Assembly: GCA_015680905.1 (NCBI GenBank) | Contig: CM027378.1 | Span: forward strand, 12,257,001 to 12,321,000 | Source of the DNA: Coptis chinensis | Lineage: Eukaryota > Streptophyta > Magnoliopsida > Ranunculales > Ranunculaceae | Direction: 5' to 3' | DNA: 64,000 bases | In this document: positions 22,161 to 34,392 of the stretch, one piece after another | Numbering within the stretch: the stretch's first letter is position 1 | Layout: every line of letters starts with the position of its first letter | Translations under genes and position numbers: made by a program | The notes under the pieces: generated by a model | Database searches by the model: none | The model's input: only the letters and a program-made list of their open reading frames with translations | What the model was told of the DNA's origin: nothing

Positions 22161-25100
22161 TTACTCCACAACTAGAGCATCGTCTACAGCCCCGGGAGGT
22201 GATTCTTCCTCAATAGTCTTTTCGGTCGCGTTAAGGGGATCCACAAAGAACGTCTTCTTGGGTCTCACCATAGGAGAGTCCGGTTCAAATAAAGGAGTAA
22301 GTGGTCGATCTTCGGGGACAAGGTGGCGAACAATTGCCAAGGAAGTTTCTCCAAAGAGCAACCCGAGTGGATGAAGTTCTGCCCACACGAGTCGTCTTTC
22401 GGCCTTTCATCTGCTCCACGTATTCCAGGGCTTCACGTTGATACTGAGTTTGAAGTTTGGAAATTTCGCCGATAAAGCAGTTGTGGAGTTCTTTTTCTTT
22501 CTCAGCCACTCGTTTCTTCAAGTCCGCGGCTTGGGATTTTCCCAGAGCGTCGAGATTGGACTTTAAAGTATCGATCTCAGCATGTGCATCTTTGAGTTGC
22601 CCGCATACCTCATCATATTTGGACCGCAGACCTGGTCGGGTCGCGGACCCCTGGAGTTCCACCACCATCTTTTCATTTTCTCTTAAAGCGTCGTTGAGCT
22701 CCCGAAATATATGCAGAGCATCCAGAGTCATCTGCAAGGAAAAGGCAAAAGGAGTTACTTCGGAATGTTTTAATTTGAATGAGGTAAAGTAACTGTCACC
22801 AAGCATGTTACAACAGGGAAAGAACGTATTTCTATGGTGTCGTGATACAAGCGAGTCCTAGTAAAGAGGCAAATAGTTGCCATGTAACAAAAATGCCTTG
22901 GCCAGAAACTCCTCTAAATGAACTCAAGTAGGGTTGTTGTCTTGGCCCCATTTTACATCACACTAATGGATATTCAATAAAATGGAGAACCTGCTGCATA
23001 ACAAAATGTAAGATAAGGGGAAGAGTGTACCCGTTCTAGGCTCTGACAAAAGGAAGCGCGGTGTGAAGGTAAAGTATCTTCTCGGGAGTAGTCAAGATCC
23101 AAGGGAAGGTGAGCACCCTGGAACATGGAAAGAGCCACAAAAGAGTTTCGTAGCGCTGAATCCGCAGAGGTCAGTGGGCGTCCCCTCAGTGTCACAGAGA
23201 AAGGGGGTCGAGAGACATTCTCAGCTCTCACTTTCGCTTTCCCACGTTCATCAACAGATGTTTTAGGAAGGGCAGTGGGAACAGTAGAACTGGGGGCATG
23301 GGGGTCCGCGGACCTACGTTTCTTTTGGGGGCCATTTGAGACACGGGGATCAGGCGCATCATCATCAGAGAAATCTCGATAGGGAAACAATTTTGGAGCT
23401 GGGGGAAACTTCATTGGAGGGCTGGAGGATCCTTCCCTGTCACTGATTGAAGGAAAGTTGGTGGTTAGAGAGCTGTCGCGAGTAGGAATAGAAGAGTGCG
23501 ATTGGCAGGAATGAGACGGTTTAACTTTCAAACGGGAAATGGGAGGACCTATTTTCTTTCGGGCCTTCTTTACGGAAATCTTGGAAGACTTTGGGGGCAA
23601 CGGGGTTCGATATAGAGGATGGACGTGATCGTTTATGTTGTAAAAAGAGGGGTGGGACAGTACAGGATAAATGGTATCGGAATCCAAACCAAGAACGTGA
23701 TATTGATCTTTGCCCAAATCGCGGATGCTTTGCAAGAGCGGAGAAACGGCCCCAGGGTGAGTCTTCGAGTCGGTGAACCAATCTAAACCTAAAATGGAAT
23801 AAGTATTAGATAACAAATGGAACTGAAAGCAGACAGTAGAGGTTGCATCAAGTTGACGATGATTAGCGAGAATACAATCAGTAGTAACACTTCAATTTAG
23901 GATTCGTAGGTTTATTTTTAGGCCCCACAGCAAGTCCAAGATCAATCCAACCTAAGTACGGTTCTCCCAACTATGAATGTCCTACACTATGGGGGCATAT
24001 GTGTGAGTAATGTCTACTTGCAGGCCCAAGTCCCCCCCGTGTACTCATAGTTTAAATCCAAGTCCTCAGTGCAAGAGATCAATTATCTATCACAAGTCAG
24101 GGAAGAAAAAGTACCTTTGAAGTATATTACATTTAAAAGTGAGATGTTCCTGCATGACTCAGCCTACTGAAGACTATTATATCTGCTTAAATTTTACCAC
24201 CTAATGTACTATGGTGTACTATCATATCAGTGGCCTCGGCCTGAAGCATACTTCAAGGAACCATCTGGATAATAACAACGTCTTTTCTTGTTTACGGTAA
24301 GTTCCTTTTCTTCCATCATTTCGTTTATTTTTCCGGTTGCTTTGTTGTGTTTGGTCATGCAAAGAATGGAATTTTTGATCGGTTCTTAGAGTTCAAGAGG
24401 GAGAAAAAAAAATATATGGGTTCTGATATTACTTGGCCAATATGGATGACAATCCCAAAGATGTTGCTATTTACCCTTGAGTTCACTTTCTTTGGTCCCG
24501 GATATTTCTTAGCCAAGAGCAAAATGCAGAGTACATATTGAAAGGAAATTGTGTAAATTTTTCAAATGCTTCGCTGGTAGTCATAATTAAAAAGTGAAAC
24601 ATGTAGTATAAAACTGTATGGTACGTTATACGCCTTTGGAATACAAATGAAGGTATGGTGAATGTGTAAAATAGAGGATGGTTAATTAAGTAAAATATTT
24701 TATTTGGTAGTGGATGTTTCGATGCAGCCAACACAGATAAATAACACCTAGCAGTACTAAGTGGATCGGGACATGCACTAGTGCACCACACATTGCATAT
24801 GTAAAGCAGCGCATAGGATACATAATATGGTTGTACTCCAAACAACAAACCATATGATAGTGGGTATAGGTTAGAATATAATAGGTAGATTGAACAAATA
24901 GTATACTAACACAGGCTATTGTATACGAAGCTGACATATAAGGACTCGAAAGCACAGGGACCATGAATAGGACATATACTCACCATCGAAGCAGAATTTA
25001 GGATATCGCAGCGGCTCAATGGGATGGGATTCGGCATACTCCCAATTCCCAGTCAAGTAAACGGGAAAGAATTCCCAACCTTTGTCTGAATGAGGGAGAT

Positions 25101-25590
25101 TCAATACGAAGGGTTTCTTGCCATTACGAGTACAAAAGTAGTGGTAACCAACCCCCCTGGCCTTGGTAGTCCGTTTAAGGTAGAAGTTGGTGGAAATATC
25201 GTGAACGGTAATTTGGTCGCGATGTGTGCTGTTATAGTAATTGGACGAATACAAGACCCTCCAGAAATTTCCAGTTGTTTGACACGGAGCTATACGGTAA
25301 TGATTAAAAACTTCACGATCCAAGTTGGTGAGCGGAACTCGAAGACCAGCCGCAATTTGGCCGACAGATGCTACCAGCGAACCATCTTTGGGTTCAGCCA
25401 AATGGGGAAAGAGACCTAAATCGGGAACTAACTCAACCCCAACATCAGTTGGGATGCCATATGCAAGTCTAACGGCCTCAAGATCGGGAAGCCGAGAGAG
25501 GGCAGTCAAGTTCAGAGCGGCGGCAGCACGGTCTTCAGAAGATTGGTCAGAGGCAGTGGAGGTTATCTCCATAGAAGTTTCAGAAGACAT
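22161..25590 (-). CDS. Antisense additional ORF (gypsy-type putative transposase domain), three predicted exons
   Basis: Predicted exons are 25590-24984, 23788-23031 and 22731-22161. Intron 1 has donor ATG|GTGAGT and acceptor TTTTAG|G, and joins in phase 1 (FCFDG then LDWFTDSK). Intron 2 has donor CGG|GTACAC and acceptor TTGCAG|A, and joins in phase 0. Exon 1 starts MSSETSMEITSTASD and holds a block at residues 80-115 (LTNLDREVFNHYRIAPCQ) like the 'putative gypsy type transposon' domain (PF04195). Exon 2 is Ser/Pro-rich with basic patches (ARKKIGPPISRLKVK, GPQKKRRSADP), possibly nuclear localisation signals. Exon 3 is a coiled coil (LNDALRENEKMVVELQ). One frameshift near 22406 precedes the C-terminal 75 codons. 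Antisense ORFs are known in Tat elements (for example Grande); their function is unknown. Confidence 0.75.
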
Positions 25591-26537
25591 TGGAGCAGAG
25601 AGTAAGAAAATTATGGGGATAGAGGAGAGCAAGTGGCACACCGGAACTTGCGGAGCGCCGGAGACAAAGTGGAGAGATAGTTTAAAATAAAATGAGTAAC
25701 TAAAGAAAGCAAAAGGAATTGATAAAAGAAAAGAGTAAAGAGAAGAGAAAGTAAAACTCACCTGGAAATGGATCAGAACTGGAATGAGGGAGAAGACATC
25801 CTTTGGGAAAGAGTGGAAGAAAATCAAGGGAATGAAGAGAAGAGACAGAGATAGAGTGAGGAAAGTTTAAAAAGGGAAATTTGACCAAAGAAAGAAGAGG
25901 GTTCGAAATCCTTGAGGGACAAGGGTTTAACCAACGGAAACAAAGACATAATACGTGTCAGGCATTGGCTCGGATATCTATGGGAGGGTACTTGAGGGTC
26001 AAAATATTCTGAAGTTTTCTTTTGGATGTTGTTGACTTCAAATTAAACAGTGGTAAAATAGGTGATTCTATACGCCAAACTACATAAATTTTATACACTA
26101 GTAGTAGTATAGCTGGGGCCGAGGTGCAAGACACTATCACCCCAAAATCTAGTCTTATACTGCTCCATTGGCCATACCGCGCTGAATACTCTGCATTTCC
26201 AGTAACTACTGGGGAGTCGTCCATAATTCCATTGACGGCTGATTCTGCTATGGTGCAAGGGCTTACCTAAAAAGATATCAGGGGTACTACTGTATGTAGG
26301 GATTAAAGTCCACTAATTTTCGTTGGAATACTTCTTCATTGCTTTGCGATGTGGTTTTCCTAGAAAGGATGATCATTTAGCAGTTCTTCTAGAAAACATA
26401 AATGATAAGCTCATGTCCTCTGAACAAAAATCATAAAGTCGATCGAGAGGAATAAAATCAAGCGTAGATTCCTCTGCACCACATCTATTCTTACAGAGGA
26501 CAGAGTTCTTGGCACCGCGGACTTATAGTCCGTGGCC
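25591..26537 (-). promoter_or_regulatory. Probable promoter and leader region of the antisense gene
   Basis: This 0.95-kb stretch between the antisense start codon and the 3' LTR holds no other gene. A possible leader intron donor (CCAG|GTGAGTTT on the minus strand) lies near 25760. No TATA box could be assigned with confidence. On the plus strand it is simply the last part of the internal region. Confidence 0.35.
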
Positions 26538-26552
26538 CCAAGAGGGGGCAAC
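26538..26552 (+). promoter_or_regulatory. Polypurine tract of the young Tat element
   Basis: CCAAGAGGGGGCAAC directly precedes the 3' LTR. The run AAGAGGGGG is the expected primer for plus-strand DNA synthesis. Confidence 0.75.
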
Positions 26553-26872
26553 TGTTACGGTCTAGTTTGAACCCAATAGGCTTCATAGGTCCGGAGAACC
26601 TGATGGGCTTTGTAGGTCCGGAAGAATGAATGGGCTATTAAGACGAAGTCCAAAAAGGAGGAGTATGCACAAAACCATAGAGTGCGGAGGATCGAGTATA
26701 GCGGTGGATCTGTACGGACTATATAGTAGAGGACACGTGGGAGTAGGAAAGGGGATGGATGAAAGCAAGATCAAGGGTTAAACGTAGAGTGCGGAGGACC
26801 GGGTATAAGAGAGAAGGAAAAACCTAAAAGAAAGGGGGAGAAAAAACGAGGTGAGGAAATTAGGTCATAACA
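26553..26872 (+). repeat. 3' LTR of the young Tat element
   Basis: 320 bp, the same length as the 5' LTR, with four substitutions (about 1.25%). It is followed by the GATGG duplication at 26873-26877 and then by LINE sequence. Confidence 0.95.
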
Positions 26873-26877
26873 GATGG

Positions 26878-29848
26878 CACATGGCTTACCTCCAGACAAA
26901 CTATTGCCACTGAATTCCTCACTTCTTTTGAGGATATTTTCAGACCACCATCTAACCCGACTCTTCCTGCTTCTCTGAATACAATCGTCAATCTCTTTGA
27001 ACCTTGTATAACTGATATAGAAAACATGTCTATCATTAGATGTCCTTCTATTACAGAGATTCGAAAAGTTGTTAAATCCATGGGGAGTCACAAAGCACCG
27101 GGACCTGATGGCTTTCCAGCCATGTTTTATCAAAGATTTTGGAGGATTGTGGGTACTGACCTTGTTAAGATGGTCCAGAATTTTTTCACTGAAGGAAAAT
27201 TTGGTAAATATCTTAATCAAACTTTCATTTCTCTCATCCCCAAGATAGACAACCCTTGTTACACTTCACATTAAAGACCCATCAGCCTATGTAATGTTTC
27301 CTACAAGGTTATCTCCAAACTCCTTGTGAATAGGTTAAGAGGGTTGTTGCCTAAGTTTATCTCTCCCAACCAAGGTGCCTTTGCACCCAATTGTGTAATT
27401 GGAGATAACATTGGAGTAGTACATGAAGTCATCCATAAAATAAAAAAAGCGGCGAAGAACAAACTGGGTCTTTTTGCTTTAAAGATGGACATGTCAAAGG
27501 CTTACGACAGAGTTGAATGGGTTTCTCTCCTTGCTATCATGAGTAAGCTGGGTTTCTCTGATAGAGTTATTGCGATGGTTCGTTTTTGCATCTCTACTGT
27601 GAAGTATAATGTTTTGCTGAATGGCTCCCCACTGAAGACCATTACACCGATGAGGGGACTTCGGCAAGGGGCCCCCCTGTCTCCATACGTTTTCATCATA
27701 CTCTCTGAAGCTTTATCCAGACTTCTTCTACAAGCTCAAACTGCACAAGCCATTTCTGGCATCAAGATCTCAAGGAAGGCTCCTAGTATCTCTCATATGC
27801 TATATGCGGATGATTTGATTATATTTGGGAAGACTTTACAGAATGAAGCTCACAATATCGATAAGATTCTGAGACTCTATTGTGATGCTACTGGTCAAAT
27901 GATAAATAGAGACAAATCATCTATTCTTTTCAGTCAGGGAACAAGTCATGATATACAGGAGTCGGTGAAGCACACTTTGGAGGTGGCTTGGATGACTGGG
28001 TCTGATATGTATCTTGGCTCGCCTATCATCTTTTCAAAATCTAAAGTCCAGGACTTTCGCTTTTTGCTAGATAGAGTGAGAAGTGCAGTGGCGAATTGGC
28101 AGGGGAAACTTCTTTCCCAGGCAGGCCGGACAACTCTCATTAAAGCTGTTGCTCAAGCAAAGCCAGTTTATACTATGTCTGCATTCCATATTCCCATCTC
28201 CATCACTGATAAAATGGACAAGGCATGTCGGGATTTCTGGTGGAATAGCCCGGATAGTAATGCCATTCACCTCTGTAAATGGAGTAGCTTGTGCAAAACG
28301 AAAGCAGAAGGGGGTTTGGGTTTCAGGGATGCTCATTTTTTTAACTTGGCACTCCTTTGCAAACTTTTCTGGAGAGCTATGACAGAAAAGTCACTTTGGA
28401 GTGAACTCATGAGGTCTAAGTATACCAAAACTCTTACCCTACATAATTTCACTACAGATACTTCTGATGCTTCTCCTATCTGCCAAGGTTTGAAAAAAGT
28501 TAAGTCTTTTGTGGAATTGGGAGCACTTTGGAGGATTGGGGATGGTGCATTGGTGAAATTTTGGACTGACCAATGGGTGATGGTGATGAACAAGCCATGG
28601 GCTCTTCTGGATCTTGTCACCCCTCTTCCACTATGTGTGGACCTGGAACTTACAGTGGATGATTTTATAAATCCTGACGGCTCTTGGGATTGTGTGCGCC
28701 TCTCTTCTCTGGTTCCTCCTATGGTTCTTAATTCTATCAAGAGTGTGCAAGCTCGTCCATCTTCTTATGATAAGCTGTTGTGGAATCCGGCTCTAAATGG
28801 AAATTTTACAGTAAAGTCTGCCTATGATTTTATTTGCTCTCTAAACATGTCAGAAGGTCAATGCTCAACTAATCCACAAAATAAGGATTTGATGGGAATA
28901 TGGAAGCTCAAAATTCCAAAGAAGAGTGAAACTTTTCTTATGGAAACCGGCAAAAAATTACATGCCCAATTGGGTAGTGCTTTGGTGGAACATCACATCA
29001 ATGTAGAGAATTTGTGCATTTTTTGCAATGATCGACCGGAAAATTTGGATCATTTGTTCTTTGAATGCACTTGGAGCAAAAGACTTTGGTTTTCTTCTTG
29101 GCTAGGGCTCAAAGTGGAGAGTGGAGCTTTTATGTCTCAAAGATGGTTTAACTTTTTCAAAGGCGTAGATAGTCCTTCCGAGAATGTTTCCCTATATGCT
29201 TTTGCTTTGTTGTACCACCTTTGGTGGCATAGAAATGATTGTCGGTTTAGGTTTGTTCGACCTAACCATGAACAAGTTCTTGCCAAGGCTTTGGGTGATT
29301 GGCGTGAATGGACTTCATCGTGGATAGCCCTTGGCTATCTTTTCACAACAGATGGAACTTTTCGAAAGTGAGGGGAATGGATTGCTCCTCCTTTTGGTCG
29401 GTTCAAAGTGAACTACTATGGTTTGTTTATGAAATCTAAGCTCTCTACTGTCTCTGCAGCAATTATAAGAGACTGGAATGGAGTGTGTGTTGCCGCTGCA
29501 ACCCAACACATGCGTTCCCTCTCTCGCACTGAAGCTAGTCTTCTTGCCGCGGAATTTGCGGTTGATCTCGTCGGACAAAAGGGGAGTGGTGAATCACGAT
29601 CTTTGAAGGAACCCGATCAACAAGTGATCAAAATCATAACTAATCCATCAAGGAGCTCAAATAGGGATCAGAAGGCCAGTAGAAGAGATGAACATGAAGT
29701 CGGTTTTGATATGATAGAATTTTCGTTTAGGTACACTTCTGTAATAGGGAATAATTGGGCTATAAAGCTAGCAGAGTGGGCTAGTTCTGATGGTCCGAAA
29801 CAGTTTTATTTGTACTGTCCTAGAGATATTTTACCTATTTTAATATAA
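26878..29848 (+). pseudogene. LINE ORF2, main part (reverse transcriptase to RNase H)
   Basis: One frame runs through almost the whole region, broken only by TAA at 27272-27274 and TGA at 29369-29371. RT blocks include GSHKAPGPDGFPAMFYQ, LKMDMSKAYDRVEW, MRGLRQGAPLSPYVF and the catalytic LYADDLIIFGK near 27800. A zf-RVT region follows (WNPALNGNFTVKSAYDF, IPKKSETFLM, CIFCNDRPENLDHLFFEC). After the TGA a RNase H-like domain of the RVT_3 type continues (AAIIRDWNGVCVAAATQ, LSRTEASLLAAEFAV) to 29848. The few lesions suggest the insertion is not very old, but it is dead by 5' truncation. It predates the LTR element inside it. Confidence 0.93.
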
Positions 29849-29886
29849 TGTATAAAGGTTTTATAAAAAAAAAAGACTAGGTTTCA

Positions 29887-30153
29887 TTCATGGTACTGGG
29901 TGGGAGGAGAAACCAAGAACAGGGGTTACAGGTTCCAGAACCATTCTAGGCAACTGGGAAGGTCTGTTTAGGAGCTTGTAAAGGTTCGGCCTATCCGTGT
30001 ATGGGTGGTGTTTGTATGTCATGGTTATGCTTAATTACCATGTAAGTTACTTGGCTGGGTCTGGTGAAAATCTCCATCACCACATCAGTGTGCAAGTGAA
30101 CTTTATTTGTAATAATCCTCCTTTTTAATAAAATCTTACTTATAAAAAAAAAA
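29887..30153 (+). mobile_element. Possible 3' tail of an older LINE
   Basis: The end TTTTTAATAAAATCTTACTT followed by an A run at about 30144-30152 resembles the 3' untranslated ends of plant LINEs. No ORF or target duplication was found. It may be host sequence with a fortuitous A-rich end. Confidence 0.3.
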
Positions 30154-33100
30154 TTACATTGAAATATTTAGAGGGTTAAAACAGACCCACACCGGTTATA
30201 TTGAAAGACCCTAACCCGAAGACTTACATAGCCGATGTTTCATTTTTTAGTAGACCCAACAGCCTCTATCTGTCCATAAAGACTTGTTTTGGCTTCCTGG
30301 TCTATCACTCTGTCTCTAGCCCGAAGGCTTACCATTACACTTCCCACCAGGAACAGTTGCTGGCATTAAACCATTGGTTCCAAACAGGCAAACATGACAC
30401 AACAAGTGTACTTGTATAGCTTAGATCAAGAAGCTAGCTAGTATTTTTAGCTACACTGCGTATGAATTTTTTGTTAGTTTAATTTGGTCTATTTTGCGGA
30501 TGAATGTATCGTATGTTGCATGACAAAATGTTTTAATTTAGGTGTTATTAATTTTCGTCCAATTTCGTTTTTTCTTCACAGCATGCACACTTCAAGGTCA
30601 CTTTAACCTTTTAAGGATTAAACTAAAGCTAAAATATTGTGTGAATAAATAAAAAAAATAGCAACTCTAAAGAAAAAAAGTAAGAACCAAGGTCTCCAAA
30701 TCAACTTTCTCTCTCATCAAACCTCTATTTTTGTAATAACGACTACAACAACTATGGGAAATTTGGAGAGCCCTTCTTTGATCCTTTTGTTTATCGTGAA
30801 GGTTGTTTTGCTTGTATATTTTTTCTTTATTTTAGTTCTTTCGAGATGGTTTCGAGATGGTTGGGATAACCGGTAGTAGCCTCTCAGATATCTTTTCAGT
30901 GGTAATTTTGGGTTTTGTGTATTTGTTGAAGTTGGGTTTCTATATGGCTGCTGATTCTTGTCGTCAAGATGTTTGGGTTTGGGTCTTGTTTCCTCTTCAT
31001 TTAACTCCTTGGGTGTGTAGATACCTTGGGGAGCCATTTTGTCAGTCTACTGCGCCTTTGCTACGACTATGGTAGGGCGTATTCATATGGACATGCTAAT
31101 CTGACACTCTTTCTGGTGCGAAGATTTAGTCTTTGTACTGTTTTAGCCTTTGGGTCGGTTTCCGTTGAGGTTGAAGATCTAGATTTAGGCATCCAAGTGA
31201 CTAGAATGGTAGTGGTATAGGTGACACAATCAAGACGGCTCATGAACTCGGTTTGCATGGTGGAGCATCTGTTGGGTTACTTTACATATTTGGTTGTTTA
31301 TGTTAATGTGTATTTATTGTACTACCATGTATTGCATTTGCTTGATATCAATTAATATAATCAGTGTACTGTATGTTTTTATCGAATCGAAAAATAAAAT
31401 AATATCGGGTGTCTTATATGAATCTTAAAATGATTCTTAAAGATTATAAATTTTTGCCGACCAAATCTACTATTTTGAAGACCTTACAGCCTTTACTGTC
31501 AAAAATCAAAGACCTTCTAATCTTACAATTAATCATTATTGCATTCCCATAATCATTGAAACAGAACCAGAAAAACGTTGAAGTGGTCAGGCTGCAGCCA
31601 GCCGCCACCTAATGGAGCCATTTTGCCTCGAATGCAGGCTGCATCTCATGAATCACGACGCATTTTTGCGTGTATCTTAAGCTAGACGCAAGAACAACTG
31701 GCTCTATCACCTGGTGGAGGAAAAGATAATGCTTTGTTATTTTTTCTAAACAGATCAGATAACAAAATGATACTCTTTAACCAGTCAACATGTCAAGACC
31801 TGTGAATTCCTCCTCCCTTGACTTGGTCAGCACAAAAGATCCTTACTGATTTCCAATTAGAAAAATAAAATCCTTAGTCTGGCGCTATAGCTGGCACGAA
31901 CTGACTCCATGTCTCCATCAGCCAGTTTAGATTCCTAATAAAAAGAAACAGATCACGTTTTACCAAAACTCTTAGAGTTTCAATCTTCTAAAAAATTAGA
32001 TGTGTAAACAGAATTTGAGACTTTAGTTCCTGAGATGTGATAAAACGTTGCAAACATTGCCTAAAGTTACAGTTTATCAACACTACAAAAAATTTCAGGG
32101 TCGGGGTGCGGAGCTGCTTCAGTTGCAAGTGCTATGTGCCTCATTTCTTCTCTAGTGAAGGCCTAGTTCCCACTACCCAGAGATACTGATCGTGTGTCTG
32201 GTCACAGCAGTATGTACTGTGGGGAGTAATCACTCAAGACTGTTTATACATGTCATTTAAGTTTGCCAGTATGTTACTTTTTAGTACTATCTTGAAGCAC
32301 TTTTCTTCATCTTGGGCACTTTTTTTTTTTTTTTTTTGTTAACCCATCTTGGGCACCTTTGAATCTTTGATTGCACTACTCATTGTAATCAAAATTCATT
32401 ATGAAAATTTCCGTTTTGCATTATGGATGTATGGATAGGGCGCCACGGGGTAGCAAAAATTGTTTTGGGCGACTAGTCAATCAATCCTCTTAGGATTTCA
32501 ACCTCAACTCAAGAACTGAATTAGTAAATTTACCTAATCCCAAACAAAATTATTCACACGTGTCTGACAATGTTTCACTTACTATACCTAATCCTCTTAT
32601 CTTGTGCTGGTTGGTACTTAGTAGTACTTATCAGGACGAGGCTGGTACACGATACTTGAGCCAGTACGTCAACACCCAACAGTAAATGGACCCAACTTAG
32701 AATGCCAAATTGAAGGTTTCACTGTGTAACTTTGGCCAAATCAAACAACCAATTCATTCAAGGGCGTTTAGTTGTACAGACGAATTTTCATGTGAACTCT
32801 TTAGCTGGGGAAATCATTTTGAGAAAACAAGCTCCCCTGAATATATTCAAATGAAGTTGAATAGTATGATTGTATCGAGATAAGTTGCTAGTTGTTGTAA
32901 ATTTGTAATAATACACATCATAGCGCTTGAGGTCTTGAGTCTCTTTGGACGCCGTGGTTTTCAGAGATTGCCAGTTTCAAACCACGGATTAGGAGTTTGG
33001 GGTGAACTCGGCCAACTGGCCAAGCGTCAGCGTCTTGCATAGTCGATTTCAGAATTAATCCGAGTTTAAAGACCAAAGAACGACAAAAATCGCTATGTCG

Positions 33101-33219
33101 AAAAAGAAAAATACCCAAATGAACCAACACAAACTTCTCTATTGGCGGTGTCCTCCATAAAATAAAATGATAAATTTACCAAAATTTTATGTTTCATGCG
33201 ATCTAGTAGCTCTGTACTT
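30154..33219. other. Intergenic DNA, no gene recognised
   Basis: Short frames at 30201-30419, 30857-31075 and 31026-31220 show no domain. The GT-rich part at 30780-31380, ending in A-rich sequence, could be another decayed LINE 3' region. A run of about 20 T residues lies near 32320-32338. Nothing else stands out. Confidence 0.45.
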
Positions 33220-33350
33220 TAGGGCTGGCAATGGGTTTGTCCGGATATATATGCAAATTCAAAACTTCAAAACCGATCGCTTCTCAACAATATAATCTAG
33301 AACCAGACTCGACCCGACGGATATTTGAGTTAGAGAATTAGAACCGATCC

Positions 33351-33391
<41 letters not shown>

Positions 33392-34392
33392 AATCCGATC
33401 CGTTCCGAACCAATAAACTCAATTTTAACCCGATGAACCGAGTTTTTTATAATTCGATCCTAATTTTCGATATATAAATATTAAATAATTTTTTTTTGCT
33501 AAACACAAAAACAAAGTACACAAATCCCAAAGGCATAATAAATTATTTGAAATCCAAATTTGTAAGGGCATCTCCAATGGAGGGTGTAAAATTACACCTC
33601 CACATAGGCGCCGCTTAGGTGCCATTAGGATTTTAGTACTTCAATTGTAAATTATTGTAGAGTCTATAAATATTTACTCTCTATTGTTCCTAATGAAAAA
33701 GTGTAAAAAAGTTCAATTTTAAATTCGGACGTCACTTCAAGTAACGTCTCTCTTTAAATTAAAGTGGGACGTCCGAGTTAAATTTTTTTAAATTGTGACT
33801 TTAGAAATAGATAGGGACGACACTTCAAGTGACGTCCAAATTTGTTTTACTCGGACGGCGATGCTCGAAAGTGTCGCCGGGCTTTTATTAGATAGATGGC
33901 GAGAAAATTTCTCACCCTCTCTATCAACTAATACTCTATTACTTACGGTATAACACTCCCATTGGAAATAGTTTTTTGATACTTGGGGTACAAAATTTCT
34001 ACTCTATACAGTTTACACCTTCCATTGGAAATGCCCTAAGAAAATATTTTCTTTTAGATAGAAACTATCTTTTTATTATGTAAAAAAACATATCGTAATA
34101 TTACATATGTATTTTGCATATATTATTTTGAAACTTTAAATATTATAATGTTGCGATAATAGAAATATATGGTGGAAGAAAATTAGAAAGAATAAGACTA
34201 AACATTTTAATCGGATCACACTTATAACAGTTCGGTACATGCTTAATCCAAAACCAATCTAATAAGAGACTGATTATGATTTTCAAGACCCAGAACCGAT
34301 ATAATATACTAACTACATATCCCGCTATACCCGTTTTTATTGGTTCAGACCAGATCGAGTATCGGTTCTTATCCGACCCATTACCAGCCCTA
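33220..34392. mobile_element. Non-autonomous hAT-like element with ends TAGGGCTGGCAATGGG
   Basis: The left end TAGGGCTGGCAATGGGT and the complement of the right end TAGGGCTGGTAATGGGT are inverted. Subterminal parts are rich in CCGATCCGAACC-type motifs, common in this class. A 38-nt T run lies at 33353-33390. The sequence TGTACTT occurs next to both ends, but not as a clean 8-bp duplication. A Tourist-like MITE (33566-34036) sits inside it. No transposase is encoded. Confidence 0.65.
33566..34036. mobile_element. Tourist-like MITE nested in the hAT-like element
   Basis: 471 bp with inverted ends GGGCATCTCCAATGGAGGGTG and (complement of right end) GGGCATTTCCAATGGAAGGTG. TAA duplications lie at 33563-33565 and 34037-34039. 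The interior carries several GACGTCAC-like motifs (ACTTCAAGTGACGTCC and variants) in both orientations. It inserted after the surrounding element. Confidence 0.82.

Larger units (their letters stand above)
14824..26872 (+). mobile_element. Tat-lineage Ty3/gypsy LTR retrotransposon, recent insertion
   Basis: A 12,049-bp element with GATGG target duplications, two 320-bp LTRs starting TGTTACGG and ending CATAACA, a TGGCGCC-type primer-binding site and a purine-rich tract next to the 3' LTR. Order on the plus strand: gag-protease (15211-17280), a TAG codon, then RT, a degenerate RNase H, a second archaeal-type RNase H and integrase (17281-20590). A tandem-repeat tract (20757-21400) and an antisense spliced gene on the minus strand (25590-22161) follow. 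A second RNase H and an extra downstream ORF are hallmarks of the Tat group (Retand, Grande, Ogre relatives). Pol has three frameshifts, so this copy probably cannot move without help. Confidence 0.95.
14327..29874 (+). mobile_element. 5'-truncated L1-type LINE, interrupted by an LTR retrotransposon
   Basis: The LINE consists of 14327-14823 and 26878-29874, about 3.5 kb in all. It is flanked by the 12-bp target duplication GACTAGGTTTCA at 14315-14326 and 29875-29886, and ends in ten A residues (29865-29874), as expected for target-primed reverse transcription. It begins inside the endonuclease domain, so ORF1 and most of the endonuclease were never copied. RT, a zf-RVT-type zinc-binding region and a C-terminal RNase H region follow. 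The Tat-type LTR element at 14824-26872 inserted later; its GATGG duplication (14819-14823 and 26873-26877) lies inside LINE coding sequence. Confidence 0.92.

Noticed and set aside
22457..25690. Plus-strand frames at 22457-22792, 23063-23382 and 25090-25690
   Set aside because: They are shadows of the minus-strand antisense gene: coding bias, splice structure and domain match all lie on the minus strand.
30717..31258. Several overlapping 60-106 codon frames on both strands
   Set aside because: The frames overlap on both strands, lack domains and sit in GT-rich low-complexity sequence. More likely a decayed retroelement end.
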